From Methylobacter sp. (GTDB lineage: Bacteria; Pseudomonadota; Gammaproteobacteria; Methylococcales; Methylomonadaceae), in assembly GCA_023229605.1 (NCBI GenBank), contig JALNYY010000143.1:1-10197 (forward strand): a stretch of 10,197 nucleotides of DNA, written 5' to 3'. Position 1 is the stretch's first letter. Each line of letters opens with the position of its first letter. The position numbers and the translations under genes are program-made. Of this stretch, positions 1 through 6,591 are shown in pieces. The notes beneath the pieces are model-generated. The model saw only the letters and a program-made list of their open reading frames with translations. It was not told the origin of the DNA and did not search any database.

Positions 1-66
1 TATAAATCCGGTAACAACGATTATTGCTCCCTTTATCCCGCATTGACGGAAAGACGCTAGTGTCAT
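1..66 (-). CDS. N-terminal fragment of a divergent gene, possibly leucyl aminopeptidase (pepA)
   Basis: An ATG reads leftward from 66 and stays open for 22 codons to the window edge, starting MTLASFRQCGIKGAIIVV. An AAGGA motif lies about 10 bases upstream on the minus strand, which supports a real start. In many gammaproteobacteria pepA is divergent from lptF, and PepA N-termini carry a hydrophobic strand of the type ACIVVGVF near residue 20, which the GAIIVV stretch faintly resembles. The pepA idea therefore rests mainly on gene order. The fragment is too short to identify by itself, and a membrane protein or lipoprotein would fit the hydrophobic end equally well. Confidence 0.4.
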   Translation of the reverse strand, partial: MTLASFRQCGIKGAIIVVTGFI

Positions 67-381
67 GTTTTGCTGTTCCTTTAGATAGAGTCGCAGGTCG
101 TGGTAAATGCTTACAATGATAATACAATCCGGCGCTCTGTACACTTTTATCAAGGCAAATAAATTAAAATGCAAGTATAATCAATTTGTTAGACATGAAT
201 TATGGCGAGGGCTACAGTTTTGTAAAAGTATGCAAAATATCGGTGCAAGTATAATGAGCTACTTATAATGGCGCTGATTCTATAAAATGGTCGATAATTT
301 GCAGGCTCAGGTTCATGTCGATACTTTTGACCTCGTGCTTGTTGCACAACATATACTCATTTTTGATTGGGGGAGACACGC
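67..381. other. Divergent intergenic region upstream of lptF
   Basis: This AT-rich stretch of about 315 bases has no convincing gene. It holds three TATAAT hexamers on the plus strand (176-181, 250-255, 264-269). The first two sit inside an identical 12-base direct repeat, TGCAAGTATAAT, at 170-181 and 244-255. None has a good -35 box at 16-18 bases. The best two-box promoter is nearer lptF and is listed separately. The region presumably drives both lptF and the divergent gene; no RNA structure or riboswitch was recognised. Confidence 0.5.
327..357 (+). promoter_or_regulatory. Candidate sigma70-type promoter for lptFG
   Basis: TTGACC (327-332) and TATACT (352-357) resemble -35 and -10 boxes. 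The 19-base spacer is longer than the preferred 17, which lowers confidence. Transcription would start near 364 and give a short leader that just contains the GGGGGAG ribosome-binding site at 369-375. Confidence 0.35.
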
Positions 382-1521
382 TTGGAAGCGAATTGGACTA
401 AAGGCTATAACACGGGGCGGCGTAAGTTAGTCACCGTTCTGGATAAAATGATAGCCTTGGATTTGTTAAGAACGTTGATGGCGGTTTGGTCGGTGATTGT
501 TGTTATTATCGTCAGTCGGCAGTTTATCAGGGTTCTTGACAAGGCTATTGAAGGGCAGGTCTCCAATCAAACCTTGTTGACCGTTCTGGGCTTGAAAACG
601 ATTATCGCCAGCGCAGCCTTTTTACCGGCAGCCTTGTTTATGGCGGTGTTGATGGTCTTGGGAAGAATGTACAGAGACCAGGAGATGTCGGCAGTGGCGT
701 CTGCGGGAGGCGGCGCGGGAACGGTCTATCGAGCTATATTCGTGCTGGTTTTTCCTTTAAGCGCGTTGGCGGCCGGCTTGTCATTCTACGTCTCGCCTTG
801 GGCGGAATCGACGATGGAGCAGCTCATGCATCAGGATAAGGAGTCGGCCGATATTCGAGGTGTTGCGGCCGGAAAGTTTAGTGAATACAGCGGAGGGGAC
901 CTGGTTTTTTATGTGGAAAAAATTGATGCCGATAAAAAAATGTATCAGGTTTTTGTACAGCACAGGCAGGGAAACCGTTTGGCGATTATTAACGCCGAAG
1001 AGGGCAGATTGAAAGATTTGCCTGACGGACGCTATGTTATTTTGGAAAATGGCGAGCGCATACAGGGGCAACCGGGAGCCGTAAACTTTGTGGTTGAACA
1101 GTTCTCCGAATACGCCGTGAGAATGGAGACTAAGGAAGCGACAGCGGCTAAATTGGATAGGGAGTCGGCTCCCAGCGATACGCTAATGAGTTCCGACCAA
1201 ATAACCGATATTGCCGAATTGCAGCGCCGGTTTTCTATTCCTATGGGGGTCGTGTTGCTTAGTTTTATTGCCGTGCCTTTGGCCCAGATGTCGCCTCGCG
1301 GCGGTGTGTACGGGAATATGCTGGTCGGCTTTCTGATCTATTTCAGTTATGGCAATCTTATTCGCGTCAGCCAAAGCTGGGTAATGAACCAAACTATCCC
1401 CGCGTGGCTGGGAGCTTTTGGTGTTAATACACTCCTGTTGTTGATAGGCGGTATTTTATTGGCGAGATTATACGGATGGAAATGGCTTATTATGCAGGTC
1501 AGGGCAAAGGTGCATAAGTGA
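382..1521 (+). CDS. lptF: LPS export ABC transporter permease LptF
   Basis: LptF is one of the two transmembrane subunits of the LptB2FG ATPase that extracts lipopolysaccharide from the inner membrane and passes it to LptC and the periplasmic bridge. The 379-residue protein has the family layout: three N-terminal membrane segments (about 31-46, 66-93, 117-136), a periplasmic beta-jellyroll-like domain (about 140-270), and three C-terminal membrane segments (about 283-302, 310-330, 343-366). Characteristic stretches are RQFIRVLDKAIEG and the following LGRMYRDQEM. The start is uncertain. TTG at 382 is preferred because GGGGGAG (369-375) lies 6 bases upstream. An in-frame TTG at 367 overlaps that site, and ATG at 448 would shorten the N-terminus relative to E. 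coli LptF. The stop overlaps the lptG start, so the two are co-translated. Family assignment is secure. Confidence 0.95.
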   Translation: MEANWTKGYNTGRRKLVTVLDKMIALDLLRTLMAVWSVIVVIIVSRQFIRVLDKAIEGQVSNQTLLTVLGLKTIIASAAFLPAALFMAVLMVLGRMYRDQEMSAVASAGGGAGTVYRAIFVLVFPLSALAAGLSFYVSPWAESTMEQLMHQDKESADIRGVAAGKFSEYSGGDLVFYVEKIDADKKMYQVFVQHRQGNRLAIINAEEGRLKDLPDGRYVILENGERIQGQPGAVNFVVEQFSEYAVRMETKEATAAKLDRESAPSDTLMSSDQITDIAELQRRFSIPMGVVLLSFIAVPLAQMSPRGGVYGNMLVGFLIYFSYGNLIRVSQSWVMNQTIPAWLGAFGVNTLLLLIGGILLARLYGWKWLIMQVRAKVHK

Positions 1522-2591
1522 ATGTATTAACAGGCTATATAGTCAGGGAAATCTTAAAAGGCTCTTTTGTCGCCGCTATATTATTATTGACCTTATTCAA
1601 TTTGTTTACCTTCAGTGATCAGCTAAAGGATCTCGGTAAAGGGCACTACGGTTTAAAAGAAATTTTTTATTATGTTGCCCTGGGTTCACCTTCGGTTTTC
1701 TATGAATTGATGCCGGCATCGGCCTTATTAGGTAGTCTGTTCATATTGGGCGCGATGGGCAATAACCGCGAACTTATCGCCATGCGCGCGGCGGGCTTGT
1801 CCATTTTGGGCATTATCAGGTCGGTTATGCTGGCCGGCGCGATTCTGGTCATTATTTCAATATTGGTCGGCGAGTTTCTCGCGCCGGCAGCCGAACGGAC
1901 GGCACAGATGATTAAAGTTGCCGCCGTTGATGAGGGGAAGGTTATTATGAGCGTCAAATATGGACTCTGGCTGCGCGAAGGCAACAAATTCATTAATGTA
2001 CGAAAAATAGAAGATGACGGAAGTCTGGCCGACATCAGTATTTACGAACTGGATGATCGGCGTCATTTACGCCATTCAATACATGCCGAGAAAGCTGTTT
2101 TTCAGGGCAATGAGCAATGGAAATTGGAAAAAATCGAACAATCGGATATTTCAATAGAGCAGATGACTGCAAGCAAGCAAAGCGAGCAAATATGGCAGTC
2201 TACCGTCGCCCCGGATTTATTGGAGATTGTTGTGGTCAATCCGAACAATCTGTCCATGTATGATCTGGCTATGTATATTGAATATTTAAAGGATAATCAT
2301 CAAAAATCGCACGAGTTTGAGTTGGCGTTCTGGGGGCGGGTGGTAAATCCTCTGGTTGTTTTTGTGATGCTGTTGGTGTCCGCACCCTTTGTTATCGGTG
2401 TTAAACGCGGTGTTAACGTCGGCGCCAGGATGATGATAGGCGTTGTTATCGGCATGGTGTTTAATATTATCGATAAAATTGTCGGGCACATCGGGTTGAT
2501 TTACGATCTTAATCCGCCGTTAATGGCGGTTGCTCCCAGTTTGATTGTTTTGGTTGCGGCTTTATATGCGTTGAATCGGGTGCAGGAGTAA
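1518..2591 (+). CDS. lptG: LPS export ABC transporter permease LptG
   Basis: LptG is the partner permease of LptF in the inner-membrane LptB2FG lipopolysaccharide extractor. At 357 residues it matches the usual family length. Membrane segments fall at about 14-32, 60-79 and 101-120, then a periplasmic domain with the KYGLWLREGNKFINVRKIE stretch and a typical ISIYELDD segment, then three more membrane segments (about 275-295, 300-322, 335-354). FSDQLKDLGKGHYGL and ELIAMRAAG align well with E. coli LptG. The GTG start at 1518 overlaps the lptF TGA by four bases (GTGA), a translational-coupling arrangement that keeps the two subunits in step. The ATPase LptB is not in this window, as is normal because it is encoded elsewhere. 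Confidence 0.95.
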   Translation: MNVLTGYIVREILKGSFVAAILLLTLFNLFTFSDQLKDLGKGHYGLKEIFYYVALGSPSVFYELMPASALLGSLFILGAMGNNRELIAMRAAGLSILGIIRSVMLAGAILVIISILVGEFLAPAAERTAQMIKVAAVDEGKVIMSVKYGLWLREGNKFINVRKIEDDGSLADISIYELDDRRHLRHSIHAEKAVFQGNEQWKLEKIEQSDISIEQMTASKQSEQIWQSTVAPDLLEIVVVNPNNLSMYDLAMYIEYLKDNHQKSHEFELAFWGRVVNPLVVFVMLLVSAPFVIGVKRGVNVGARMMIGVVIGMVFNIIDKIVGHIGLIYDLNPPLMAVAPSLIVLVAALYALNRVQE

Positions 2592-2625
2592 TGTGTCGAT
2601 TGAATGCGCAAGAAGGAGAGCTAAG

Positions 2626-3162
2626 GTGACAGTTAGAAAATTTAACGATAAACAACCTAAAATTGGCAAGGCGGTTTTTATAGATGACAGCGCCGTGGTA
2701 ATCGGCGACGTCACCTTGGGCGATAATGTTTCGATATGGCCCACGACGGTGGTCAGAGGCGATGTTGAAAGCATCACTATTGGTGCCGGCACCAATGTTC
2801 AGGACGGTTCTGTATTGCACGTCACTCACGCCGGCAGGTATACGGCCCAAGGTTATCCTTTAACCATAGGCAAAGGCGTTACTATAGGGCATAGGGCTGT
2901 GGTTCACGCCTGCACCGTTGGCGATTATTGTCTGGTAGGGATAGGCGCGATTATTATGGACGGCGCTGTTCTTGAAGATTATGTGATGTTGGGAGCCGGG
3001 GCTCTGGTTCCGCCGGGGAAAAAACTGGAAAGCGGCTATCTTTATGTGGGCGTGCCTGCCAAACAGGCCAGACCGTTAAAGGAGTCCGAAAAGGAATTTC
3101 TGGAATATTCTTCCCGGCAGTACATCCAATTGAAAAATGAGTATTTAAAGGTGCAAGAGTAA
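2626..3162 (+). CDS. Gamma-class carbonic anhydrase family protein (YrdA-like)
   Basis: This is a left-handed beta-helix (hexapeptide-repeat) protein of the gamma-carbonic-anhydrase/YrdA group, a cytosolic trimer expected to bind metal at subunit interfaces. Over 178 residues, hexapeptide-type repeats run from about 15 to 145. The ligand histidines are visible: His65 in VLHVTH, then His89 and His94 in IGHRAVVHAC, with Arg44-Asp46 in VVRGDV. Close homologues include E. coli YrdA, whose physiological reaction is uncertain, so hydration of CO2 is a family inference. GTG at 2626 was chosen because AAGGAG (2613-2618) precedes it by 7 bases and the protein then starts like YrdA; the longer GTG at 2593 adds 11 unconserved residues. 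It follows lptG by 34 bases and is probably co-transcribed. Its TAA runs straight into a tandem repeat. Confidence 0.9.
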   Translation: MTVRKFNDKQPKIGKAVFIDDSAVVIGDVTLGDNVSIWPTTVVRGDVESITIGAGTNVQDGSVLHVTHAGRYTAQGYPLTIGKGVTIGHRAVVHACTVGDYCLVGIGAIIMDGAVLEDYVMLGAGALVPPGKKLESGYLYVGVPAKQARPLKESEKEFLEYSSRQYIQLKNEYLKVQE

Positions 3163-3202
3163 AGGCGAAAGGCGAAAGGCGAAAGGCGAAAGGCGAAAGG
3201 CG
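3161..3202 (+). repeat. Heptanucleotide tandem array, six copies of AAAGGCG
   Basis: Six perfect head-to-tail copies of the 7-base unit AAAGGCG occupy 42 bases, followed by AAAAATTT. The first unit shares its two leading A residues with the TAA stop codon of the carbonic-anhydrase gene. Perfect short units like this can change copy number by replication slippage. It is one half of a mirrored pair with the array at 3242-3269. Confidence 0.95.
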
Positions 3203-3241
3203 AAAAATTTGACGGCTTCTTAAATCTCAATGCAAGCTATT

Positions 3242-3269
3242 TTTGCCCTTTGCCCTTTGCCCTTTGCCC
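3242..3269 (-). repeat. Heptanucleotide tandem array, four copies of GGGCAAA (minus strand)
   Basis: Four perfect copies of TTTGCCC on the plus strand, read as GGGCAAA on the minus strand, fill 28 bases. The array lies one base behind the aroE TGA (3271-3273). Read in the sense direction of aroE it is purine-rich and leads into a run of A, just as the 3161-3202 array does behind the other gene. The two units differ only by a GC/CG swap. Transcribed together they could pair imperfectly through AAAGG/CCTTT segments, so a weak bidirectional terminator or mRNA 3' end structure is possible but unproven. Confidence 0.95.
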
Positions 3270-3270
3270 T

Positions 3271-4104
3271 TCAAGCTTGCCGTTCTGAATTCAATAGTCC
3301 AATAACAGGCCGGGTCTTAGGCCGAACGCCGCGCCAGATAAAAAAAGCTTCCGCCGCCTGCTCAACCAGCATACCCAGGCCGTCCAGACTTTTTGCCGCA
3401 TGATTATCCTGTCCCCAACGCACAAAAGCGGTCGGCTCGTTGCCGTAGGCGAGGTCGTAACATACGCCTCCTGTTGCGAGTAAATCGGCCGGCAGCGGCG
3501 GTAACTGGCCGCTCAAACTGGCTGAGGTCGCGTTTAAAATCAAATCGAACTGCCGGTTTGCTAAATCATCAAAGCCGCAGCCGGTAACAGAACCTTTATC
3601 GTGAAATTCATCCGCCAGCTTGACCGCCTTGTCAATGGTGCGGTTGGCGATAACAAGGGTTTGCGGGGATTGTTCAAGAATCGGCGCTATGATGCCCCGG
3701 CTGGCGCCGCCGGCGCCCAAAATCAGGATACGGATGCCTGATAAAGTGACGGCATGATTGGTCATCAAGTCTGTTAGCAGTCCTATGCCGTCGGTGTTGT
3801 CTCCCAGTATGGAACCGTCCGGCTGGAGCGCGAGCGTGTTGACCGCCTTGCTCAGGCGGGCGCGTTCCGTTTTATGATCAGCGTAGCTCCAGGCAAGCTC
3901 TTTCAGGGGGACTGTGCAATTTAAGCCTTTGCCGCCTTGGGCAAAAAACGCCGCAACGGAGGCCCGGAATTGTTCGGCAGGCACTTCCTGTGCGCTGTAT
4001 TCGAGCGTTTGTCCTGTTTGTTCGGCAAAAAGGCGATGAATGCGTGGCGATTTACTGTGTTTGATAGGGTGACCAAACACTGCGTAGCGGTCTGTTAAGG
4101 TCAT
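3271..4104 (-). CDS. aroE: Shikimate dehydrogenase (NADP+)
   Basis: AroE reduces 3-dehydroshikimate to shikimate with NADPH in the cytosol, step four of the route to chorismate. The 277-residue protein matches the family length. Visible hallmarks are the substrate serines in HSKSP (Ser17, Ser19), catalytic Lys68 in TVPLKE, Asp105 in GDNTDG, the dinucleotide-binding loop GAGGASR (130-136), the NADP phosphate-binding NRT (154-156), and the C-terminal GLGMLVEQA (242-250). ATG at 4104 is preferred because it begins at the conserved YAVFGHPI block and overlaps the upstream gene's stop as ATGA; the longer start at 4137 would lie inside the neighbour. It is the last gene of a minus-strand run after hemB and a membrane protein gene. 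Identification is firm. Confidence 0.96.
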   Translation of the reverse strand: MTLTDRYAVFGHPIKHSKSPRIHRLFAEQTGQTLEYSAQEVPAEQFRASVAAFFAQGGKGLNCTVPLKELAWSYADHKTERARLSKAVNTLALQPDGSILGDNTDGIGLLTDLMTNHAVTLSGIRILILGAGGASRGIIAPILEQSPQTLVIANRTIDKAVKLADEFHDKGSVTGCGFDDLANRQFDLILNATSASLSGQLPPLPADLLATGGVCYDLAYGNEPTAFVRWGQDNHAAKSLDGLGMLVEQAAEAFFIWRGVRPKTRPVIGLLNSERQA

Positions 4105-4634
4105 GATTGTGCTTTTTTCTCGATCCATAATTCCCATGAAACAGTCGCTGCAACAATTAAGATGGCGATGCCCAACTCCACCCAGAGAAAATGCGGCGTA
4201 TAAACGGAAACAACAGCGGCAACCCCCAGGAAAAGTCCGACCAGGCTAAAGCGCCAACCTACGCGCAGGCCGTCGAGTATGGTCGAAAGCGATAAAATCA
4301 GCAGGATAATCAGGCCCGTTTCTGCTTCGGCTATGCGCCCGGATTGCAGTATTAAAAACGCGCCTCCAACCACCAGCAAAGACGTAGCCCAGTGTATGGA
4401 TTGTTCGCGCAGGATAATCTTGAAATCATCGCTACGGTGCTTGGATTGCTGCCAACCGATAATCATCGCAAACAGGCCGAACAGGAGAACCATAATAATC
4501 CAGTAGCCATAGCCGTCGGCGGGGGAAAAGTCGGTGATTCCAATGCCGACCAGCGACAGGATAAGCAGTAAAACCAGAATAGCTTCTTCAAGTTGAAATC
4601 TCTTTTTTTCGGCGATTAGGATGTCTTCTGACAT
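4101..4634 (-). CDS. Conserved-looking multi-pass membrane protein of unknown function
   Basis: I do not recognise this family. The 177-residue protein is very hydrophobic, with about six predicted membrane segments near residues 17-36, 43-61, 81-97, 105-121, 128-145 and 150-167, and short charged loops such as QQSKHRSDDF. The N-terminus has no cleavable signal. No catalytic or metal motif is evident. ATG at 4634 was chosen over an in-frame ATG at 4700 because GAGG lies about 8 bases upstream and the added 22 residues look like untranslated leader. Its stop overlaps the aroE start by four bases, so the two are translationally coupled. It sits about 100 bases behind hemB, probably in the same transcript. 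A transport or membrane-organising role is possible but nothing here shows it. Confidence 0.75.
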   Translation of the reverse strand: MSEDILIAEKKRFQLEEAILVLLLILSLVGIGITDFSPADGYGYWIIMVLLFGLFAMIIGWQQSKHRSDDFKIILREQSIHWATSLLVVGGAFLILQSGRIAEAETGLIILLILSLSTILDGLRVGWRFSLVGLFLGVAAVVSVYTPHFLWVELGIAILIVAATVSWELWIEKKAQS

Positions 4635-4736
4635 GAAACAGGCCTCACTTCGGTAGTTGTTGGATTCAAAATTGTTTTTAAAATATCCGGGCCTCGGCAA
4701 TCGCTACGCATTCATGCCGTCGTAAAGCGCCTGCTT

Positions 4737-5744
4737 TTAGTGCTCTTGCAGCCACTGGGCTACGGATTTGGCGTAATAGGTCAGGATTGCATCGCTGCCG
4801 GCGCGTTTGAAGGCCAGCAGGGATTCCAATACGACCTGTTTTTCATCCAGCCAGCCGTTCATCGCGGCGGCTTTGAGCATCGCGTATTCGCCGCTGACCT
4901 GATAGGCGAACGTCGGCACGCCGTATTGGTCCTTTACTCGGCGGATGATGTCCAAATAGGGCATTCCGGGTTTGATCATGACCATGTCAGCGCCTTCTTG
5001 CAGATCCAGCTGAATTTCGCGCATGGCCTCATCGGAATTGGCCGGGTCCATCTGATAGCTGTATTTATTGCCCTTGCCTAACATTCCGGCGGAACCCACG
5101 GCATCCCTGAACGGACCGTAAAAGCTGGAGGCGTACTTGGCGGAATAAGCCAGTATCAGCGTGTTGATATGGTTTGCCTCTTCCAGCGCCTGTCTTATTG
5201 CGCCGATACGGCCGTCCATCATGTCCGACGGCGCCACAATATCCGCTCCGGCTTCGGCATGAGACAGCGCCTGCCGGGTCAGTACGTCGATAGTTTCGTC
5301 ATTAATAACGTAGCCGCCCTGATTGACCAGTCCGTCCTGTCCGTGAGTAGTAAAAGGGTCTAAAGCGACATCGGTAATAATGCCCAATTCGGGAACGGCT
5401 TTTTTTAAAGCCCTGATGCTACGCTGAATCAGCCCGTCCGGGTTATAAGCTTCGGCCGCATGTTCCGACTTTTTATCTGCGGAAGTCACCGGAAACAGCG
5501 CGATCGCAGGGATGCCGAGGTGATAGAGCTGATGCGCGTCTTCAAGCAATAAATCCAGGGAGAGTCTTTCCACTCCCGGCATGGATGATATAGTCTGCCG
5601 TTGGTTTGAGCCTTCGGTGACAAACATCGGGTAAATCAGGTCATCGACAGACAGGCGGTTTTCGCGCATTAAACGACGGGAAAAATCGTTATAACGCATT
5701 CTTCTCATGCGTGTTTTAGGAAAATTGATGTTATTATATGTCAT
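4737..5744 (-). CDS. hemB: Delta-aminolevulinic acid dehydratase (porphobilinogen synthase)
   Basis: HemB condenses two molecules of 5-aminolevulinate into porphobilinogen, the common precursor of haem, sirohaem and cobalamin, in the cytosol as an octamer. At 335 residues it has the usual length. The Schiff-base lysines are Lys203 in YSAKYAS and Lys258 in MVMIKPGMPYLD. The metal-site region reads DVALDPFTTHGQDG (125-138), with no cysteine cluster, so this belongs to the magnesium/Pseudomonas-like class and not the zinc class with its DALCAC-type triad. Strong matches to Pseudomonas-type enzymes continue through APSDMMDGRIGAIR and GPFRDAVGSAG. The ATG at 5744 has AAGGA a few bases upstream. 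It heads the minus-strand run with the membrane protein gene and aroE. Confidence 0.97.
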   Translation of the reverse strand: MTYNNINFPKTRMRRMRYNDFSRRLMRENRLSVDDLIYPMFVTEGSNQRQTISSMPGVERLSLDLLLEDAHQLYHLGIPAIALFPVTSADKKSEHAAEAYNPDGLIQRSIRALKKAVPELGIITDVALDPFTTHGQDGLVNQGGYVINDETIDVLTRQALSHAEAGADIVAPSDMMDGRIGAIRQALEEANHINTLILAYSAKYASSFYGPFRDAVGSAGMLGKGNKYSYQMDPANSDEAMREIQLDLQEGADMVMIKPGMPYLDIIRRVKDQYGVPTFAYQVSGEYAMLKAAAMNGWLDEKQVVLESLLAFKRAGSDAILTYYAKSVAQWLQEH

Positions 5745-5808
5745 CTTATCCTTGGTTCTAAGGGTTTGGGAAATCTCAAATCTCTATCTAAGTACAGAGG
5801 ATCTATTG

Positions 5809-5831
5809 TATCAGGGATTAGTACCCTGATA
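5809..5831. promoter_or_regulatory. Perfect 8-bp inverted repeat in the hemB/mlaC divergent region
   Basis: TATCAGGG (5809-5816) and CCCTGATA (5824-5831) are exact reverse complements around a 7-base centre, ATTAGTA. The palindrome lies between the divergent hemB start (5744) and the MlaC-type start (5875), about 43 bases before the latter. It could be an operator for a dimeric regulator acting on either gene, or a hairpin in the mlaC leader. No T-run follows, so termination is unlikely. I do not recognise the motif. Confidence 0.55.
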
Positions 5832-5874
5832 TGTGAGAGTAAACGCATTCGTCAGTTTGATTTTAGAGGGTTTT

Positions 5875-6519
5875 ATGAAAGCTAAGCAAGTTACAATATT
5901 CGGTTTATTGGCGGTATTATTTGGTTTAATGCCTGTTGCCAAGGTAAACGCGGCTGACTTGTTGCCTCCACAACAAGCGATACAAACGGCTTCGGCAAAA
6001 TTACAGGAAAAGCTGCAAGATAAGTCGTTTACCAAAGATTTTGCCAAGATTACGCAATTCGTCAACGAAGTTATTTATCCGCATACCGATTTCGACAAGA
6101 TTTCGGAATTGGTTTTGGGTAAGCTCTGGAAAACGGCGACTAATGATGAACGCGAGCGGTTTAAACATGAATTCCAAACACTGCTGGTAAGGACTTATTC
6201 CCGCGCTTTCGTGGAGTTTAATGATTGGTCGGTCCGTTTCCTGCCGCTTGAAATGCAGGACGGCGAGACAAAAGTCACTGTAAAAACAGAAGTATTACAA
6301 CCCGGCATACAGCCTATCGGCGTTAATTACCGGATGGTGCTGCGCGACGGCGAATGGAAGGCCTATGACATTATGATTGAAGGCGTGAGTCTGGTGACCA
6401 ACTACCGCACTACTTTCAGCAATGAAGTTCAAACCAAAGGCTCATTAAACGCGGTCATTGAAGGACTGGTTAAACGCAATGCCGAAGCATTGGCGGACAA
6501 GACTGCCGCGAATTCCTAA
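5875..6519 (+). CDS. MlaC/Ttg2D-family periplasmic phospholipid-binding protein
   Basis: Members of this family (MlaC, Ttg2D, and the hopanoid-cluster relative HpnM) are soluble periplasmic lipid carriers between the inner and outer membranes. The 214-residue precursor has a signal peptide: positively charged start, hydrophobic core (about 6-22) and a likely cut after Ala26 in VNA-AD. Conserved stretches are VNEVIYPHTDFDKISELVLG, the YSRAFVEF segment, and near the end GEWKAYDIMIEGVSLVTNYR, which closely matches E. coli MlaC WQAYDMIAEGVSMITT. ATG at 5875 was chosen because AGAGGG precedes it and the signal peptide begins there; GTG at 5833 adds leader residues. No mlaA, B, D, E or F neighbours are present, so the gene stands alone here. 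Whether it serves Mla or a hopanoid-related role cannot be decided. Confidence 0.88.
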   Translation: MKAKQVTIFGLLAVLFGLMPVAKVNAADLLPPQQAIQTASAKLQEKLQDKSFTKDFAKITQFVNEVIYPHTDFDKISELVLGKLWKTATNDERERFKHEFQTLLVRTYSRAFVEFNDWSVRFLPLEMQDGETKVTVKTEVLQPGIQPIGVNYRMVLRDGEWKAYDIMIEGVSLVTNYRTTFSNEVQTKGSLNAVIEGLVKRNAEALADKTAANS

Positions 6520-6540
6520 CGCTCTACCCCGCAATACCCA

Positions 6541-6566
6541 TAAGGGCGGCCGGTTGGTCGCCCTTA
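6541..6566 (+). terminator. Probable terminator stem-loop after the MlaC-type gene
   Basis: TAAGGGCG (6541-6548) pairs exactly with CGCCCTTA (6559-6566). The stem extends inward by a G-T and two C-G pairs to a GGTT loop, giving about 11 pairs. It lies 21 bases behind the MlaC-type stop codon. The downstream tract is pyrimidine-rich and reaches a run of T only after about 14 bases, so this is not a textbook intrinsic terminator. It may instead stabilise the mRNA end or lower read-through into cmoA. Confidence 0.5.
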
Positions 6567-6591
6567 CTCATCTTCCCCTGCTTTTTAATCC

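Noticed and set aside
2593..2625. Longer start of the carbonic-anhydrase gene at GTG 2593
   Set aside because: GTG 2626 has AAGGAG at 7 bases and matches the start of YrdA-like proteins.
2509..2850. 113-codon minus-strand frame across the lptG/carbonic-anhydrase junction
   Set aside because: Antisense to two conserved genes, no recognised domain or ribosome-binding site.
3042..3230. Minus-strand open frame with repeated SPFAFR residues
   Set aside because: It is produced by the AAAGGCG tandem array and the antisense of the carbonic-anhydrase gene; no ribosome-binding site or family resemblance.
3161..3269. Repeats considered as a CRISPR array
   Set aside because: The units are 7 bases long and contiguous, with no spacers and no cas genes nearby.
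4638..4736. Possible terminator or small gene between hemB and the membrane protein gene
   Set aside because: Only a weak AAAGC/GCTTT pairing is visible near 4722-4735 and no start with a good ribosome-binding site; not enough to call.
5833..5874. Longer N-terminus for the MlaC-type protein from GTG 5833
   Set aside because: ATG 5875 gives a clean signal peptide with AGAGGG upstream; the added residues run from the upstream palindrome.
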